From contig JAEDFS010000009.1 in NCBI GenBank assembly GCA_016297895.1, forward strand, positions 1-61,039: 61,039 nucleotides of DNA, read 5' to 3'. Positions 17,076 through 26,080 of the stretch are shown in pieces. The notes beneath the pieces were generated by a model. It was given only the letters and a program-made list of their open reading frames with translations. It ran no database searches and was not told the origin of the DNA. This stretch comes from Marvinbryantia sp. GTDB lineage: Bacteria > Bacillota > Clostridia > Lachnospirales > Lachnospiraceae. How positions within the stretch are numbered: the stretch's first letter is position 1; every line of letters begins with the position of its first letter. Position numbers and translations under genes: made by a program.

Positions 17076-17480
17076 ATGGCATCAGAAAATAATTTTCAGT
17101 CAAAGGTAGAATCATTGTTTAAAGGGATGGATGGATTTATTCAGTCCAAGACGGTAGTGGGAGAACCGATCACAGTGGGAGATACGATCATCCTTCCGTT
17201 GGTGGATGTTTCATTTGGTATCGGTGCCGGTGCGCTGGAAGGCCGGGAGAATAATCGCCAGAAAAATAACGGAGGCGGCGGAATGGGATGTAAAATGACA
17301 CCCAGCGCTGTCCTTGTGATCCAGAATGGGACCACAAAACTGGTAAACATCAAAAATCAGGATGGTCTGACTAAGGTTCTGGATATGGTGCCGGACTTTG
17401 TGAACCGATTTACCGGAGGAAGCAGCAGCGATACTGCTTCTGAGACAGCAGCTTCCACGGAAAAGGAAGAAACAATTTAA
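17076..17480 (+). CDS. gerW: GerW/YtfJ family sporulation protein
   Basis: A 134-aa protein with the YtfJ domain: VGEPITVGDTIILPLVDVSFG, cut here to GDTIILPLVDVSFGIG, then a Gly-rich loop (NNGGGGMGCKM) and PSAVLVIQNG. GerW is a forespore-expressed protein needed in B. subtilis for germination through one of its receptors. The C terminus is a short Ser/Ala/Glu tail. A strong AAAGGAGG precedes the ATG. Confidence 0.9.
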   Translation: MASENNFQSKVESLFKGMDGFIQSKTVVGEPITVGDTIILPLVDVSFGIGAGALEGRENNRQKNNGGGGMGCKMTPSAVLVIQNGTTKLVNIKNQDGLTKVLDMVPDFVNRFTGGSSSDTASETAASTEKEETI

Positions 17481-17523
17481 AGAAACTGCATATGATAATA
17501 AAAAAGATGTGGGAGAACGTCGT

Positions 17524-17661
17524 ATGAAAAGGGTTGCAGGTTATACCTTGTTCTGGATCGCAGTCGGGATGTTGATATCCCTGTTTATATCCAATACCTT
17601 TTGGACCGTTCTCCTGATCTTTTTCCTGCTGCTGGTGGGGTATAATCTGTTTCTGTGCTGA
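17524..17661 (+). CDS. Small membrane protein, 45 aa
   Basis: A short open frame beginning MKRVAGYTLFWIAVGM and ending NLFLC, almost entirely hydrophobic with two predicted membrane segments. GGGAG at 17511-17515 lies eight bases before the ATG, the spacing used throughout the window, which supports real translation. It follows gerW by 43 bases without an intervening terminator and so probably shares its transcript. Function unknown; a sporulation-linked small membrane protein is possible. Confidence 0.65.
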   Translation: MKRVAGYTLFWIAVGMLISLFISNTFWTVLLIFFLLLVGYNLFLC

Positions 17662-17670
17662 AGTGGAAAG

Positions 17671-17697
17671 AAAAAAGAGTCGCTTCAAAGCGACTCT
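17671..17697 (-). terminator. Terminator of rpmB
   Basis: AGAGTCGCTT pairs with AAGCGACTCT. On the minus strand the stem is followed by a T run (the A run at 17671-17676). It also separates the convergent gerW transcript. Confidence 0.8.
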
Positions 17698-17703
17698 CAT
17701 AAA

Positions 17704-17889
17704 TTATGCTCTTTCAACTTTGCCGGATCTTAAACAAGAAGTACATACATACATCTTCTTAGCAGCTCCGTTAACTTTAACCTTTACAGATTTGATATTG
17801 GATTTCCACATTTTGTTTGATCTTCTATGAGAGTGGCTCACATTGTTTCCGAAATGAGCTCCCTTATCGCAAATAGCACATCTAGCCAT
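17704..17889 (-). CDS. rpmB: 50S ribosomal protein L28
   Basis: 61 aa, MARCAICDKGAHFGNNVSHS onward, the zinc-ribbon type of L28 with cysteine pairs CAIC and CTSC. A textbook AAGGAGGTG ribosome site precedes the ATG on the minus strand. It is monocistronic and transcribed against its neighbours. Confidence 0.97.
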   Translation of the reverse strand: MARCAICDKGAHFGNNVSHSHRRSNKMWKSNIKSVKVKVNGAAKKMYVCTSCLRSGKVERA

Positions 17890-17950
17890 GACAGCACCTC
17901 CTTATTCACTTATTAGTCTCTGCCTTATCGCACAGACTGACAACAATCGT

Positions 17951-17979
17951 ATTCTATCAGAAAGTTTAAAAATTTGCAA
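17951..17979 (-). promoter_or_regulatory. Promoter of rpmB
   Basis: On the minus strand, TTGCAA and TAGAAT lie 17 bases apart, giving a leader of about 55 bases. Confidence 0.55.
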
Positions 17980-18090
17980 GTGGAAATTTGTAATTTCCAT
18001 GCAGAAAGTAAAAAAAGATATTTCCTTTTTCCAGAAAAGTTGGTATACTGTTAATTAAGTATCTAGTATTATGATATTTGGAGGTTGATT

Positions 18091-18450
18091 ATGAAAGGAC
18101 GTATGGAAAACGAACTGGGGACCATCTCCATTGATATGGATGTGATTGCCACATATGCAGGCAGCGTGGCTGTAGAGTGTTTTGGCATTGTCGGTATGGC
18201 AGCAGTCAGTATGAAGGACGGGCTGGTAAAGCTTCTCAAGCGCGACAGCTTAAAACACGGCATCAATGTTTCCCTCAGCGATGATAATAAAATTTCTTTA
18301 GATTTCCATGTAATCGTAGCATATGGTGTCAGCATTTCTGCCGTTGCGGAAAATCTGATAAGCAACGTGAAATACCGTGTAGAAGAATTTACAGGTATGG
18401 AACTGGAAAGACTGAATATCTATGTAGAAGGCGTAAGGGCCATTGATTAA
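18091..18450 (+). CDS. Asp23/Gls24 family envelope-stress protein (YloU-like)
   Basis: A 119-aa Asp23-family protein containing NELGTISIDMDVIATYAG and a conserved VIVAYGVSISAVAENL helix. Family members are abundant cell-envelope-associated proteins linked to alkaline or cell-wall stress. TGGAGG at 18079-18084 supports ATG 18091 over the upstream in-frame TTG 18085. The order yloU, then the DhaL/FakA gene, then recG is a widespread Firmicutes arrangement. Confidence 0.88.
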   Translation: MKGRMENELGTISIDMDVIATYAGSVAVECFGIVGMAAVSMKDGLVKLLKRDSLKHGINVSLSDDNKISLDFHVIVAYGVSISAVAENLISNVKYRVEEFTGMELERLNIYVEGVRAID

Positions 18451-18464
18451 GGAGGAACTCTAAA

Positions 18465-20129
18465 GTGGGTAGAAGTACGATTAACGCCGAATTATGTTCC
18501 AGAATGTTTCTGGCAGGTGCAAAAAATCTGGAAGCAAATAAGGAATGGATCAATGAATTGAATGTATTCCCCGTTCCGGATGGAGATACAGGTACCAACA
18601 TGACACTTACGATCATGGCAGCAGCAAAGGAAGTAGCCTCTTTACAGGATTTCGATATGGAGGTTCTGGCAAAAGCCATTTCTTCAGGTTCTCTGCGCGG
18701 TGCAAGAGGAAACTCCGGAGTTATTCTTTCTCAGCTCCTGAGAGGTTTTACTAAGGGAATCAAGTATCTGGAAGAGGTAGATACCATTGCGATCGCCGAT
18801 GCATTTCAAAAGGGTGTTGCCACTGCCTATAAGGCAGTTATGAAGCCGAAGGAGGGAACGATTCTTACGGTTGCTAAGGGATTCGCAGATAAAGCCTCTG
18901 AGCTGGCATTGGCCGGAGCAGAGATGGAAGAACTGCTTTCCAAATCTCTGGAATATGCAGAGGAGGTTCTGGCAAAGACACCGGAAATGCTTCCTGTATT
19001 AAAAGAAGCAGGAGTTGTGGATTCCGGCGGACAGGGCCTGATCCAGGTATTAAAGGGTGCTTTCGACGCTTATCTTGGAAAAGAGATCGATTACAGCATT
19101 GAAGGTGCTTCTGCATCGTCCGGTACTTCTGTAAAGATGGAAACGCAGAGTGAAGCAGATATTAAGTTTGGATACTGTACCGAATTTATTATTATGACCA
19201 ATACCCCGATGTCTGAACAGGAAGAACTGAAATTCAAAGGCTTCCTTGAAAGTATTGGAGATTCCATCGTGGTGGTGGCAGATGACGAGATCGTAAAGGT
19301 GCATGTGCATACCAATGATCCCGGAGTGGCTATTACGAAAGCTCTGACTTACGGCTCTCTTTCCAGAATGAAGATCGATAACATGAGAGAAGAGCATCAG
19401 GAAAAACTGATCAAGGATGCATCGAAAAAAGCTGCTGAGGCTGCTGCGAAAGAGAAACAGATGCCTCATAAAGAGGTAGGATTCATTTCGGTATCCATTG
19501 GAGAGGGAATTGCAGAGATTTTCCGGGGACTTGGAGTCGATTATCTCATTGAAGGCGGACAGACCATGAATCCAAGTACAGAGGACATGCTCAATGCAAT
19601 TGAAAAGGTGAATGCAGATACGATTTACATTTTGCCGAACAACAAAAACATTATTCTGGCAGCGAATCAGGCACAGGCTTTGACAAAAGACAAAGAGATC
19701 GTGGTGATCCCGACCAAAACAGTTCCTCAGGGAATCTGTGCCATGATCAATTTTGAACCGGGCAAAACGGCGGAAGAGAATAAAGAGGCTATGACTGAGA
19801 GCCTTTCTATGATCAGTACCGGACAGATCACCTATGCAGTCCGCGATACCCATATTGATGACAAAGAGATCAAGGCAGGAAATATTATGGGAATCGGTGA
19901 TCAGGGGATTCTTGCCGTAGGTGAAGGAATCCAGGAAGTGACAAAGGAAACGATTCGCCTTATGGCAGATGAGGATGCAGAACTGATCAGCATCTATTAT
20001 GGTCAGGATGTAACAGAGGATGAGGCAAATGCTCTTGGAGAAGAACTGATGGAAGAATTTCCGGACTGTGAAGTAGAGGTCTATCCGGGTGGTCAGCCGA
20101 TTTATTATTATGTAGTATCTGTAGAGTAG
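18465..20129 (+). CDS. fakA: Fatty acid kinase catalytic subunit-like protein FakA (YloV)
   Basis: A 554-aa protein with an N-terminal DhaL nucleotide-binding domain (PVPDGDTGTNM, then GARGNSGVILSQLL), a central linker and a C-terminal domain related to FakA proteins. FakA phosphorylates fatty acids held by a FakB partner, feeding phospholipid synthesis; no fakB is in this window. The start is GTG 18465 after GGAGGAAC. It follows the Asp23-family gene by 14 bases. Confidence 0.85.
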   Translation: MGRSTINAELCSRMFLAGAKNLEANKEWINELNVFPVPDGDTGTNMTLTIMAAAKEVASLQDFDMEVLAKAISSGSLRGARGNSGVILSQLLRGFTKGIKYLEEVDTIAIADAFQKGVATAYKAVMKPKEGTILTVAKGFADKASELALAGAEMEELLSKSLEYAEEVLAKTPEMLPVLKEAGVVDSGGQGLIQVLKGAFDAYLGKEIDYSIEGASASSGTSVKMETQSEADIKFGYCTEFIIMTNTPMSEQEELKFKGFLESIGDSIVVVADDEIVKVHVHTNDPGVAITKALTYGSLSRMKIDNMREEHQEKLIKDASKKAAEAAAKEKQMPHKEVGFISVSIGEGIAEIFRGLGVDYLIEGGQTMNPSTEDMLNAIEKVNADTIYILPNNKNIILAANQAQALTKDKEIVVIPTKTVPQGICAMINFEPGKTAEENKEAMTESLSMISTGQITYAVRDTHIDDKEIKAGNIMGIGDQGILAVGEGIQEVTKETIRLMADEDAELISIYYGQDVTEDEANALGEELMEEFPDCEVEVYPGGQPIYYYVVSVE

Positions 20130-20140
20130 GACGGTAACTT

Positions 20141-22198
20141 ATGAATCGTAAATCTTCCCTTACCTGTCTGAAAGGAATCGGAGAGAAAACGAAACAGATA
20201 TTTGAGAAGGCAGGCGCAATGAATATTGACGACCTGCTTTCTTATTATCCCAGGACTTATAAAACATACGAAGCCATCTCCGATACTGCTCAGGCAGAAG
20301 AAAATCAGACGCTGGTCATATATGGCCGTATTGCTCAACCGCTGACCGTACAATATATCAAACGACTTCAGATCGTTTCCAGCGTTGTTTGCGATGAAGC
20401 TGGTTCTATTGCTGTTCGCTGGTACAATATGCCTTATCTAAAAAATACGATTAAAAAAGACAGCAGTTACGTGTTTTGTGGGAAAGTAGTCAAAAAAGGA
20501 AACAGGACGTATCTGGAACAGCCGTCCCTTTTTTCCTTTGAACAATACAAGGAATTGAGGAAACGGCTTCAGCCGGTTTATGTTCTGACCAGAGGACTTA
20601 CGAATCAGATGATCACAAAAGCAGTTCGACAGGCACTGGATGGAACAGATCTGACCCGGGATCCGCTGCCGAAAGAAATCCGTATGGAATATGAACTGGC
20701 CGAATACCGATATGCCTTGGAACAGATCCATTTTCCGGGAGATGAGCATCATATGATTCTGGCAAGAAATCGACTGGTCTTTGAGGAATTCTTCTGGTTC
20801 ATCCTGTCTCTTAGAAGATTTAAAGAAACGAGGGAGCAGGCAGAGGTTCCTTTTGTAATGAAGAAAAGCCAGATTGCAGAGTATACCGCAAATCATCTTT
20901 CCTATACTCTGACTCATGCGCAGGAGAAGGTCTGGAACGAGATTCGTCAGGATATGACAGGAGAAAAGGTCATGGCGCGCCTCGTACAGGGAGATGTGGG
21001 TTCAGGAAAGACGATCGTAGCTTTTCTTTCCATGATTCTTGCAGCTGAAAATCATCTGCAGAGTGCGATCATGGTTCCGACAGAAGTACTGGCAAGGCAG
21101 CATTTTGAATCGCTGCAGTCCCTGATGGATCAGCAGAAGCTTCCTTTTACATCGGTTCTTCTTACGGGATCCATGACAGCGAAAGAAAAACGTCTGGTTT
21201 ATGAAAAAATCGCTTCCGGAGAAGCGGATATGATCGTAGGAACACACGCACTGATCCAGGATCGTGTAGAATATCGGAATCTGGGACTCGTGATCACCGA
21301 TGAGCAGCATCGTTTTGGCGTCAGGCAGCGGGAAACGCTGGGAAACAAAGGAACGGAACCGCATATACTGGTGATGAGTGCAACTCCCATTCCACGGACA
21401 CTTGCTGTGATCCTTTATGGAGACCTGGAAATCTCTGTGATCGATGAACTGCCGGCAGACAGGATTCCAATCAAAAACTGTGTGGTCAATACCGGATACC
21501 GGAAAAAGGCCTATCAGTTTATAGAAAGGGAAGTAGAAAAAGGAAGGCAGGCCTATGTGATCTGTCCTATGGTAGAACAAAACGAAGAGATAGAAGGAGA
21601 AGATGTGATTTCTTATACGGACACCCTTCGGCAAAATCTTCCGGAATCGATCTGTGTGGAATACCTTCACGGAAAAATGAAGCCAAAAGAAAAAAATGAG
21701 ATCATGGATCGTTTTCTGCAGAATCAGATTCAGGTTCTGGTTTCAACGACGGTAGTGGAAGTAGGGGTGAATGTACCAAATGCTACAGTAATGATGATTG
21801 AAAATGCAGAACGGTTTGGTCTTGCACAGCTTCATCAGCTCAGAGGCAGGGTAGGAAGAGGAAAACATCAATCCTATTGCATCATGATCTGCGCTTCAGA
21901 CAGCAAACGCATACAGAAGAGACTGGACATCCTGAATCAGTCCAATGACGGTTTTTATATTGCCGGTGAGGATCTGAAGCTGCGGGGGCCCGGTGACATA
22001 CTGGGTGTAAGGCAAAGCGGGCTTATGGAATTTCGTATCGGAGATGTATTTACGGATGCGGCGATTCTCCGGAATGCGTGTCAGGCAGCGGATAGAATTC
22101 TGGAAAAAGATCCGGGACTATCTCTGCCTCAGCACCGGGAACTGCGAAAAAAGCTGGATGAATATATGTCAAATGAACTAAAAAAACTGAATCTTTGA
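20141..22198 (+). CDS. recG: ATP-dependent DNA helicase RecG
   Basis: A 685-aa RecG protein with an N-terminal wedge/OB domain and two helicase domains. Walker A is GDVGSGKT, the DEAD-box-like motif is DEQHRFG, and motif VI is QLRGRVGRG. RecG remodels stalled replication forks and Holliday junctions. It is the third gene of the yloU-fakA-recG cluster and begins 12 bases after fakA. Confidence 0.96.
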   Translation: MNRKSSLTCLKGIGEKTKQIFEKAGAMNIDDLLSYYPRTYKTYEAISDTAQAEENQTLVIYGRIAQPLTVQYIKRLQIVSSVVCDEAGSIAVRWYNMPYLKNTIKKDSSYVFCGKVVKKGNRTYLEQPSLFSFEQYKELRKRLQPVYVLTRGLTNQMITKAVRQALDGTDLTRDPLPKEIRMEYELAEYRYALEQIHFPGDEHHMILARNRLVFEEFFWFILSLRRFKETREQAEVPFVMKKSQIAEYTANHLSYTLTHAQEKVWNEIRQDMTGEKVMARLVQGDVGSGKTIVAFLSMILAAENHLQSAIMVPTEVLARQHFESLQSLMDQQKLPFTSVLLTGSMTAKEKRLVYEKIASGEADMIVGTHALIQDRVEYRNLGLVITDEQHRFGVRQRETLGNKGTEPHILVMSATPIPRTLAVILYGDLEISVIDELPADRIPIKNCVVNTGYRKKAYQFIEREVEKGRQAYVICPMVEQNEEIEGEDVISYTDTLRQNLPESICVEYLHGKMKPKEKNEIMDRFLQNQIQVLVSTTVVEVGVNVPNATVMMIENAERFGLAQLHQLRGRVGRGKHQSYCIMICASDSKRIQKRLDILNQSNDGFYIAGEDLKLRGPGDILGVRQSGLMEFRIGDVFTDAAILRNACQAADRILEKDPGLSLPQHRELRKKLDEYMSNELKKLNL

Positions 22199-22350
22199 TA
22201 TGAAATTAGCTAGTTATTTACAAATTTTATAGTATGAATGTAAAAAATATTGCCATTTCAAAAAAAAGGGTGTATATTTTCATTTGACATAAATTTGACA
22301 CATAAAATATCTGATGATCAGATCATTTTTGTTATGAGGAGGAATTTAGT

Positions 22351-22776
22351 ATGGCAACCAGAAAAGCGACCGCTTCTAAAGCAGCAAAAACAGAAAAGAC
22401 TGTAAAACCGGTTGAGAAAAAGATCGAGACAAAAGCAGTGGAAGCAGAAGCTGTAAAAGCTGCTGTAAAGACGGAAGAAAAGAAAGCAGAAGAAGTGAAG
22501 ACAGAAGCACCGGCTGAAAATGAAGCAGAAGCGAAAAAGGCTCCGGCAAAGAAAGCTCCCGCTAAAAAAGCAGCTGTAAAAGAATCTGTGGTTCTTCAGT
22601 TTGCCGGAAAAGAGATCAATACAGCAGATCTTATGAAGGAAGTAAAGACAATCTGGACAAAAGAACTGAAGAACAAAGCAGGCGATATGAAATCTGTTAC
22701 TCTGTATGTAAAGCCGGAAGAACACGCCGTTTACTATGTAGTAAATGATGAGGTAACCGGAAAGATCGCTCTGTAA
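22351..22776 (+). CDS. DUF6465 protein with lysine/alanine-rich histone-like tail
   Basis: 141 aa. Residues 1-78 are low-complexity Ala/Lys/Glu sequence with KKAPAKKAPAKKA repeats, like bacterial histone H1 tails. Residues ~80-141 form a compact domain (VVLQFAGKEINTADLMKEVK and VTLYVKPEEHAVYYV) that matches DUF6465, common in Lachnospiraceae. Nucleic-acid binding by the basic tail is plausible, and the domain function is unknown. A strong GAGGAGG precedes the ATG. It is preceded by 152 AT-rich bases with two TTGACA hexamers but no clear -10. Confidence 0.75.
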   Translation: MATRKATASKAAKTEKTVKPVEKKIETKAVEAEAVKAAVKTEEKKAEEVKTEAPAENEAEAKKAPAKKAPAKKAAVKESVVLQFAGKEINTADLMKEVKTIWTKELKNKAGDMKSVTLYVKPEEHAVYYVVNDEVTGKIAL

Positions 22777-22794
22777 GAAAAAATATATATGAAG

Positions 22795-22850
22795 ATAAGG
22801 ACAGAAGCGTTTCGGTATCATGTGATCCGTAGCGCCGCTGTCCTTATTTT
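22795..22850 (+). terminator. Terminator after the DUF6465 gene
   Basis: ATAAGGACAG pairs with CTGTCCTTAT, followed by four T. It lies between the DUF6465 gene and the convergent SASP gene. Confidence 0.7.
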
Positions 22851-22891
22851 AATTTTGTTTAAACTTTAGCAGTGAAATACGGATTGCCGTT

Positions 22892-23137
22892 TTACTGCAT
22901 CTGCCCCATAGTACCCTGTCCGCCCATGGTTCCCTGACCGGACATCTGTCTTTCCTGCGCTTCAATCATTTTTTTCACCATATATCCGCCAACTGAACCG
23001 TTCTGTCTGGATGTCAGGTTTCCGTTGTAGCCATCTGTTAAGGGAACACCAAGTTCGCTTGCAACTTCGAATTTAAAACGATCCATGGCACCTTTTGCTT
23101 CCGGTACTGCGGTTGTGTTAGATGATCGATTTGCCAT
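22892..23137 (-). CDS. Small acid-soluble spore protein, alpha/beta type
   Basis: An 81-aa spore DNA-binding protein. KFEVASELGV is the site cut by the GPR germination protease, and LTSRQNGSVGGYMVKKMIE is the second conserved helix. These proteins coat spore DNA and protect it from UV. The C terminus is extended by an unusual Gly/Gln/Met repeat (GQGTMGGQGTMGQMQ). AAAGGAGG precedes the ATG on the minus strand. Confidence 0.95.
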   Translation of the reverse strand: MANRSSNTTAVPEAKGAMDRFKFEVASELGVPLTDGYNGNLTSRQNGSVGGYMVKKMIEAQERQMSGQGTMGGQGTMGQMQ

Positions 23138-23194
23138 TTAAAACGCCTCCTTTGTAAGTTCGATTTGGGTTTGCAATATTTTTTATTGCAATGA

Positions 23195-23223
23195 TAGTAT
23201 GTGAAAGAATTTTGAAAATAAAC
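23195..23223 (-). promoter_or_regulatory. Possible forespore (sigma-G/F) promoter of the SASP gene
   Basis: On the minus strand, CATACTA fits the sigma-G -10 (CATnnTA); GTTTA 17 bases upstream is a partial -35. SASP genes are normally sigma-G dependent. Confidence 0.45.
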
Positions 23224-23265
23224 TGGCAGTTCCTTCATAAAAATACAAATAATGATAAAATTAAT

Positions 23266-23293
23266 TTGATATTGAGCAAAAATATGTTATAAT
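23266..23293 (+). promoter_or_regulatory. Promoter of the methylglyoxal synthase gene
   Basis: TTGATA and TATAAT with a 16-base spacer, 38 bases before the ATG. Confidence 0.6.
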
Positions 23294-23331
23294 TCTAATA
23301 GTATGGGGTAATTTGGGAAAGGGGCGAGAAA

Positions 23332-23724
23332 ATGAATATAGGCTTTATTGCCCATAACAGCAAAAAAAATCTGATGGAGAATTTCTGTCTTGCATATAAA
23401 CGAATTTTAAGCAGACATCAGCTTTATGCTACAGGTATTACGGGCAGAAGAATCGAAGAAGTAACCAACCTGAAAGTGCATAAATTTTTGCCCGGAAGCA
23501 TGGGCGGAGACAGGCAGTTTACGGAAATGATTGAAAGAAATGATATGGATATGGTGATCTTTTTTTACAATCCGGTGCTTCATGATCCGAGGCAGGCAGA
23601 TATTGATCTGATCACGAGATCCTGCGATAAATACAATATTCCGATTGCGACCAATATCGCAACAGCAGAATCCCTGATTCTTGGTCTGGCTCACGGTGAT
23701 CTGGACTGGAGAAATATTGTCTGA
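23332..23724 (+). CDS. Methylglyoxal synthase-like protein with altered active site
   Basis: A 130-aa protein clearly of the MgsA family, which turns dihydroxyacetone phosphate into methylglyoxal. The YATGITGRR phosphate loop, GSMGGDRQ with the catalytic-base Asp (D60) and NIPIATNIATAESLI are present. Compared with E. coli MgsA as I recall it, the Asp after the first His is Asn (AHN, N9), FFWDPL is FFYNPV (N80 for D91), and the position of His98 is Arg (R87) in an ungapped alignment. His8, D60 and D90 remain. The enzyme may be impaired or have a changed substrate; a second, canonical MgsA could exist elsewhere. GGGG-rich site before the ATG. Confidence 0.8.
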   Translation: MNIGFIAHNSKKNLMENFCLAYKRILSRHQLYATGITGRRIEEVTNLKVHKFLPGSMGGDRQFTEMIERNDMDMVIFFYNPVLHDPRQADIDLITRSCDKYNIPIATNIATAESLILGLAHGDLDWRNIV

Positions 23725-23801
23725 GCAGACTTGGCTGCAGGAAAACGGATTTACAAAATGGATTAAGACAGGGTGCAAAGGCGCATCCGGGAGGATATAC
23801 T

Positions 23802-25481
23802 ATGTCTATAAATGACATTCAAAATTTGTTTATGTTCTGTGGCGGTCTGGGAATGTTTCTTTACGGCATGCATGAAATGTCCAACGGAATTCAGAAATCA
23901 GCAGGCGGGAAAATGCAGGAACTGATGAAGATCCTTACCAACAACCGTCTGGTTGCAGTACTGATTGGTGCAGCGCTGACAGCAATCATTCAGAGCAGCG
24001 GAGCGACTACGGTCATGGTAGTCGGCTTTGTGAACGCAGGTATGATGACTCTCGAACAGGCGGTAGGAGTGATCATGGGTGCCAACATCGGTACCTGTAT
24101 TACTGCATGGATCGTATCTCTGGGAGAACTGGGCTCCACATTCAAAGCACTATCCCCGTCGCTGTATGCGCCTCTTCTGATCGGAATCGGTGCCTTTGCG
24201 GTGATGTTTGCCAAGTCTTCCAAAAAGAAGATATACGGAAATATCTGTATCGGTCTTGGACTTCTGTTCGTAGGACTTGATTTTATGGGTGATTCGGTAA
24301 AGAGTTATATGGATCTGCCGATCATCAAGGATGCTTTCCTTCTGTTTGGACATAACCCGTTTCTGGGAATGGCGATCGGAGCACTGGTTACGGCTATCAT
24401 GCAGAGTTCTTCTGCTTCCGTGGGTGTTGTTCAGACACTGGCTTCCACAAGCGGCGCTATTACGACAAGCGCTGCCGTATACATCAGCCTTGGTGCCAAT
24501 ATCGGCTCCTGTCTGACAGCGATCTTGTCCAGTATGGGCGCAGGAAGAAATGCAAAACGTTCCGCAGCGATCCATCTGATCTACAATGTGATCGGGGCCA
24601 TTGTATTTGGAACGGCTTGCTTTATCTTTTTCCATCTTGTTCCGGGATTTGGAAATCAGAGTATTTCCAGTGTGGGAATTTCCGTGTTCCATACCGGATT
24701 AAAGACAGCAAACACGATTCTGCTGTTCCCATTTGCAAACTGGCTTGTGAAATTTTCCGGTATTCTGGTAAAAGAAAAGGAGTCCGATCATGCCGAGACG
24801 GTCAAAGAGGAGGAGCTTACACTCCGTCATCTGGACAGACGTATTTTAAAATCCCCGGATTTTGCAGTGGAGAATGCAATCAAAGAAGTTGTTCATATGG
24901 GTGAGATCACTGCAGAAAACCTGCGCAACGCATGTAATCTGGTTATGAATTTTGATAAAGAGCAGGTACAGAAGGTTTATCAGACGGAAAAAACCATCAA
25001 TAAGATGGAAGAAATGATCACGGAGTATCTGGTTGACATTGATAATCTGTCACTTACAGACAAACAGCATGAGCTGGTAAAGAACCTGTTCTATTCCGTC
25101 AGTGATATTGAACGCGTGGGAGATCATGCAGAGAATATTGCAGAACTGGTTGATATCAAGGAAGGCAATGAACCGATTACTTTCTCTGAACAGGCAGTCA
25201 GCGAGATCTCTGAAGTTATGGGACTTGTGAAAGATGCCTTTGACTGTGCCATCCGTGCAAGAGCCGATGTCAATATTGACGATGCAGTCAGTGTTGGAAA
25301 ATATGAAGAACTGGTGGATGAAAAAGAAGAAGAACTGCGTGAACAGCATATTGAGCGTCTTTCAAAACAGCTTTGCAAACCTACCAACGGCGTAGCTTTT
25401 CTGGATATCTTAAGCAACCTGGAACGGATCTCCGACCATGCTTACAATCTGGCGGGCTATGTGATCAATGAACATGAATAA
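23802..25481 (+). CDS. Na+/phosphate cotransporter family protein with PhoU-like domain
   Basis: A 559-aa protein. Residues ~1-320 hold two inverted Na/Pi-cotransporter repeats, each with a QSS motif (AIIQSSGATTVMV and AIMQSSSASVGVV). Residues ~345-555 form a helical PhoU-like domain (VGDHAENIAELV, ISDHAYNLAGYV). Family members import phosphate or related anions with sodium, and the PhoU part probably senses or regulates. GGGAGG lies before the ATG. Confidence 0.9.
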   Translation: MSINDIQNLFMFCGGLGMFLYGMHEMSNGIQKSAGGKMQELMKILTNNRLVAVLIGAALTAIIQSSGATTVMVVGFVNAGMMTLEQAVGVIMGANIGTCITAWIVSLGELGSTFKALSPSLYAPLLIGIGAFAVMFAKSSKKKIYGNICIGLGLLFVGLDFMGDSVKSYMDLPIIKDAFLLFGHNPFLGMAIGALVTAIMQSSSASVGVVQTLASTSGAITTSAAVYISLGANIGSCLTAILSSMGAGRNAKRSAAIHLIYNVIGAIVFGTACFIFFHLVPGFGNQSISSVGISVFHTGLKTANTILLFPFANWLVKFSGILVKEKESDHAETVKEEELTLRHLDRRILKSPDFAVENAIKEVVHMGEITAENLRNACNLVMNFDKEQVQKVYQTEKTINKMEEMITEYLVDIDNLSLTDKQHELVKNLFYSVSDIERVGDHAENIAELVDIKEGNEPITFSEQAVSEISEVMGLVKDAFDCAIRARADVNIDDAVSVGKYEELVDEKEEELREQHIERLSKQLCKPTNGVAFLDILSNLERISDHAYNLAGYVINEHE

Positions 25482-25502
25482 GCAAGTACAGGAGGCAGCA
25501 CA

Positions 25503-26051
25503 GTGAGAGTAATTGCAGGAACTGCAAGACATCTTCCGTTAAAGACAGTGGAGGGAGATGCCACACGCCCCACCACCGACAGAATCAAAGAGACACTGTT
25601 CAATATGATCCAAAATGATCTTGGGGGATGTCGATTCCTTGATCTTTTCAGCGGAAGCGGAGCGATCGGTATTGAGGCTCTGAGCCGGGGGGCTGCGGAA
25701 GCAGTGTTTGTGGAGAATGCAGGAAAAGCACTGGGATGTATTGAACAGAACCTGTCTTTTACAAAATTAAAAGAGCGCAGCCGGGTCTATTCCTGCGATG
25801 TGATGGATGCCATTCGTAAAATGAACGGTGAAGAACCTTTTGATTTTATATTTATGGATCCTCCTTACGGTCGTGGATTAGAACGGGAAGTGTTGGAACT
25901 TCTCAGAGATTCTCCTATTGCCGATCAGTGTACTTCTATTATTGTGGAGGCTTCTCTGGAAACAAAGTTTGATTATCTGGAAGAATTGGGCTATCAGATG
26001 GTGAAATACAAAAAATATAAAACGAATGCCCATATTTTTATTAAAAAATAG
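25503..26051 (+). CDS. rsmD: 16S rRNA (guanine(966)-N(2))-methyltransferase RsmD
   Basis: A 182-aa SAM-dependent methyltransferase with RVIAGTARHLPLK at the N terminus, FLDLFSGSGAIGIEALSRGA as SAM-binding motif I and FIFMDPPYGRG as the catalytic NPPY-like motif. The start is GTG 25503 after AGGAGG. rsmD-coaD is a conserved pair in Firmicutes. Confidence 0.93.
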   Translation: MRVIAGTARHLPLKTVEGDATRPTTDRIKETLFNMIQNDLGGCRFLDLFSGSGAIGIEALSRGAAEAVFVENAGKALGCIEQNLSFTKLKERSRVYSCDVMDAIRKMNGEEPFDFIFMDPPYGRGLEREVLELLRDSPIADQCTSIIVEASLETKFDYLEELGYQMVKYKKYKTNAHIFIKK

Positions 26052-26080
26052 AATTGACGGATATCTGTGGGAGGTATATC

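Noticed and set aside
22284..22301. Promoter from two TTGACA hexamers before the DUF6465 gene
   Set aside because: No convincing -10 at 16-18 bases from either hexamer, so not listed as a feature.
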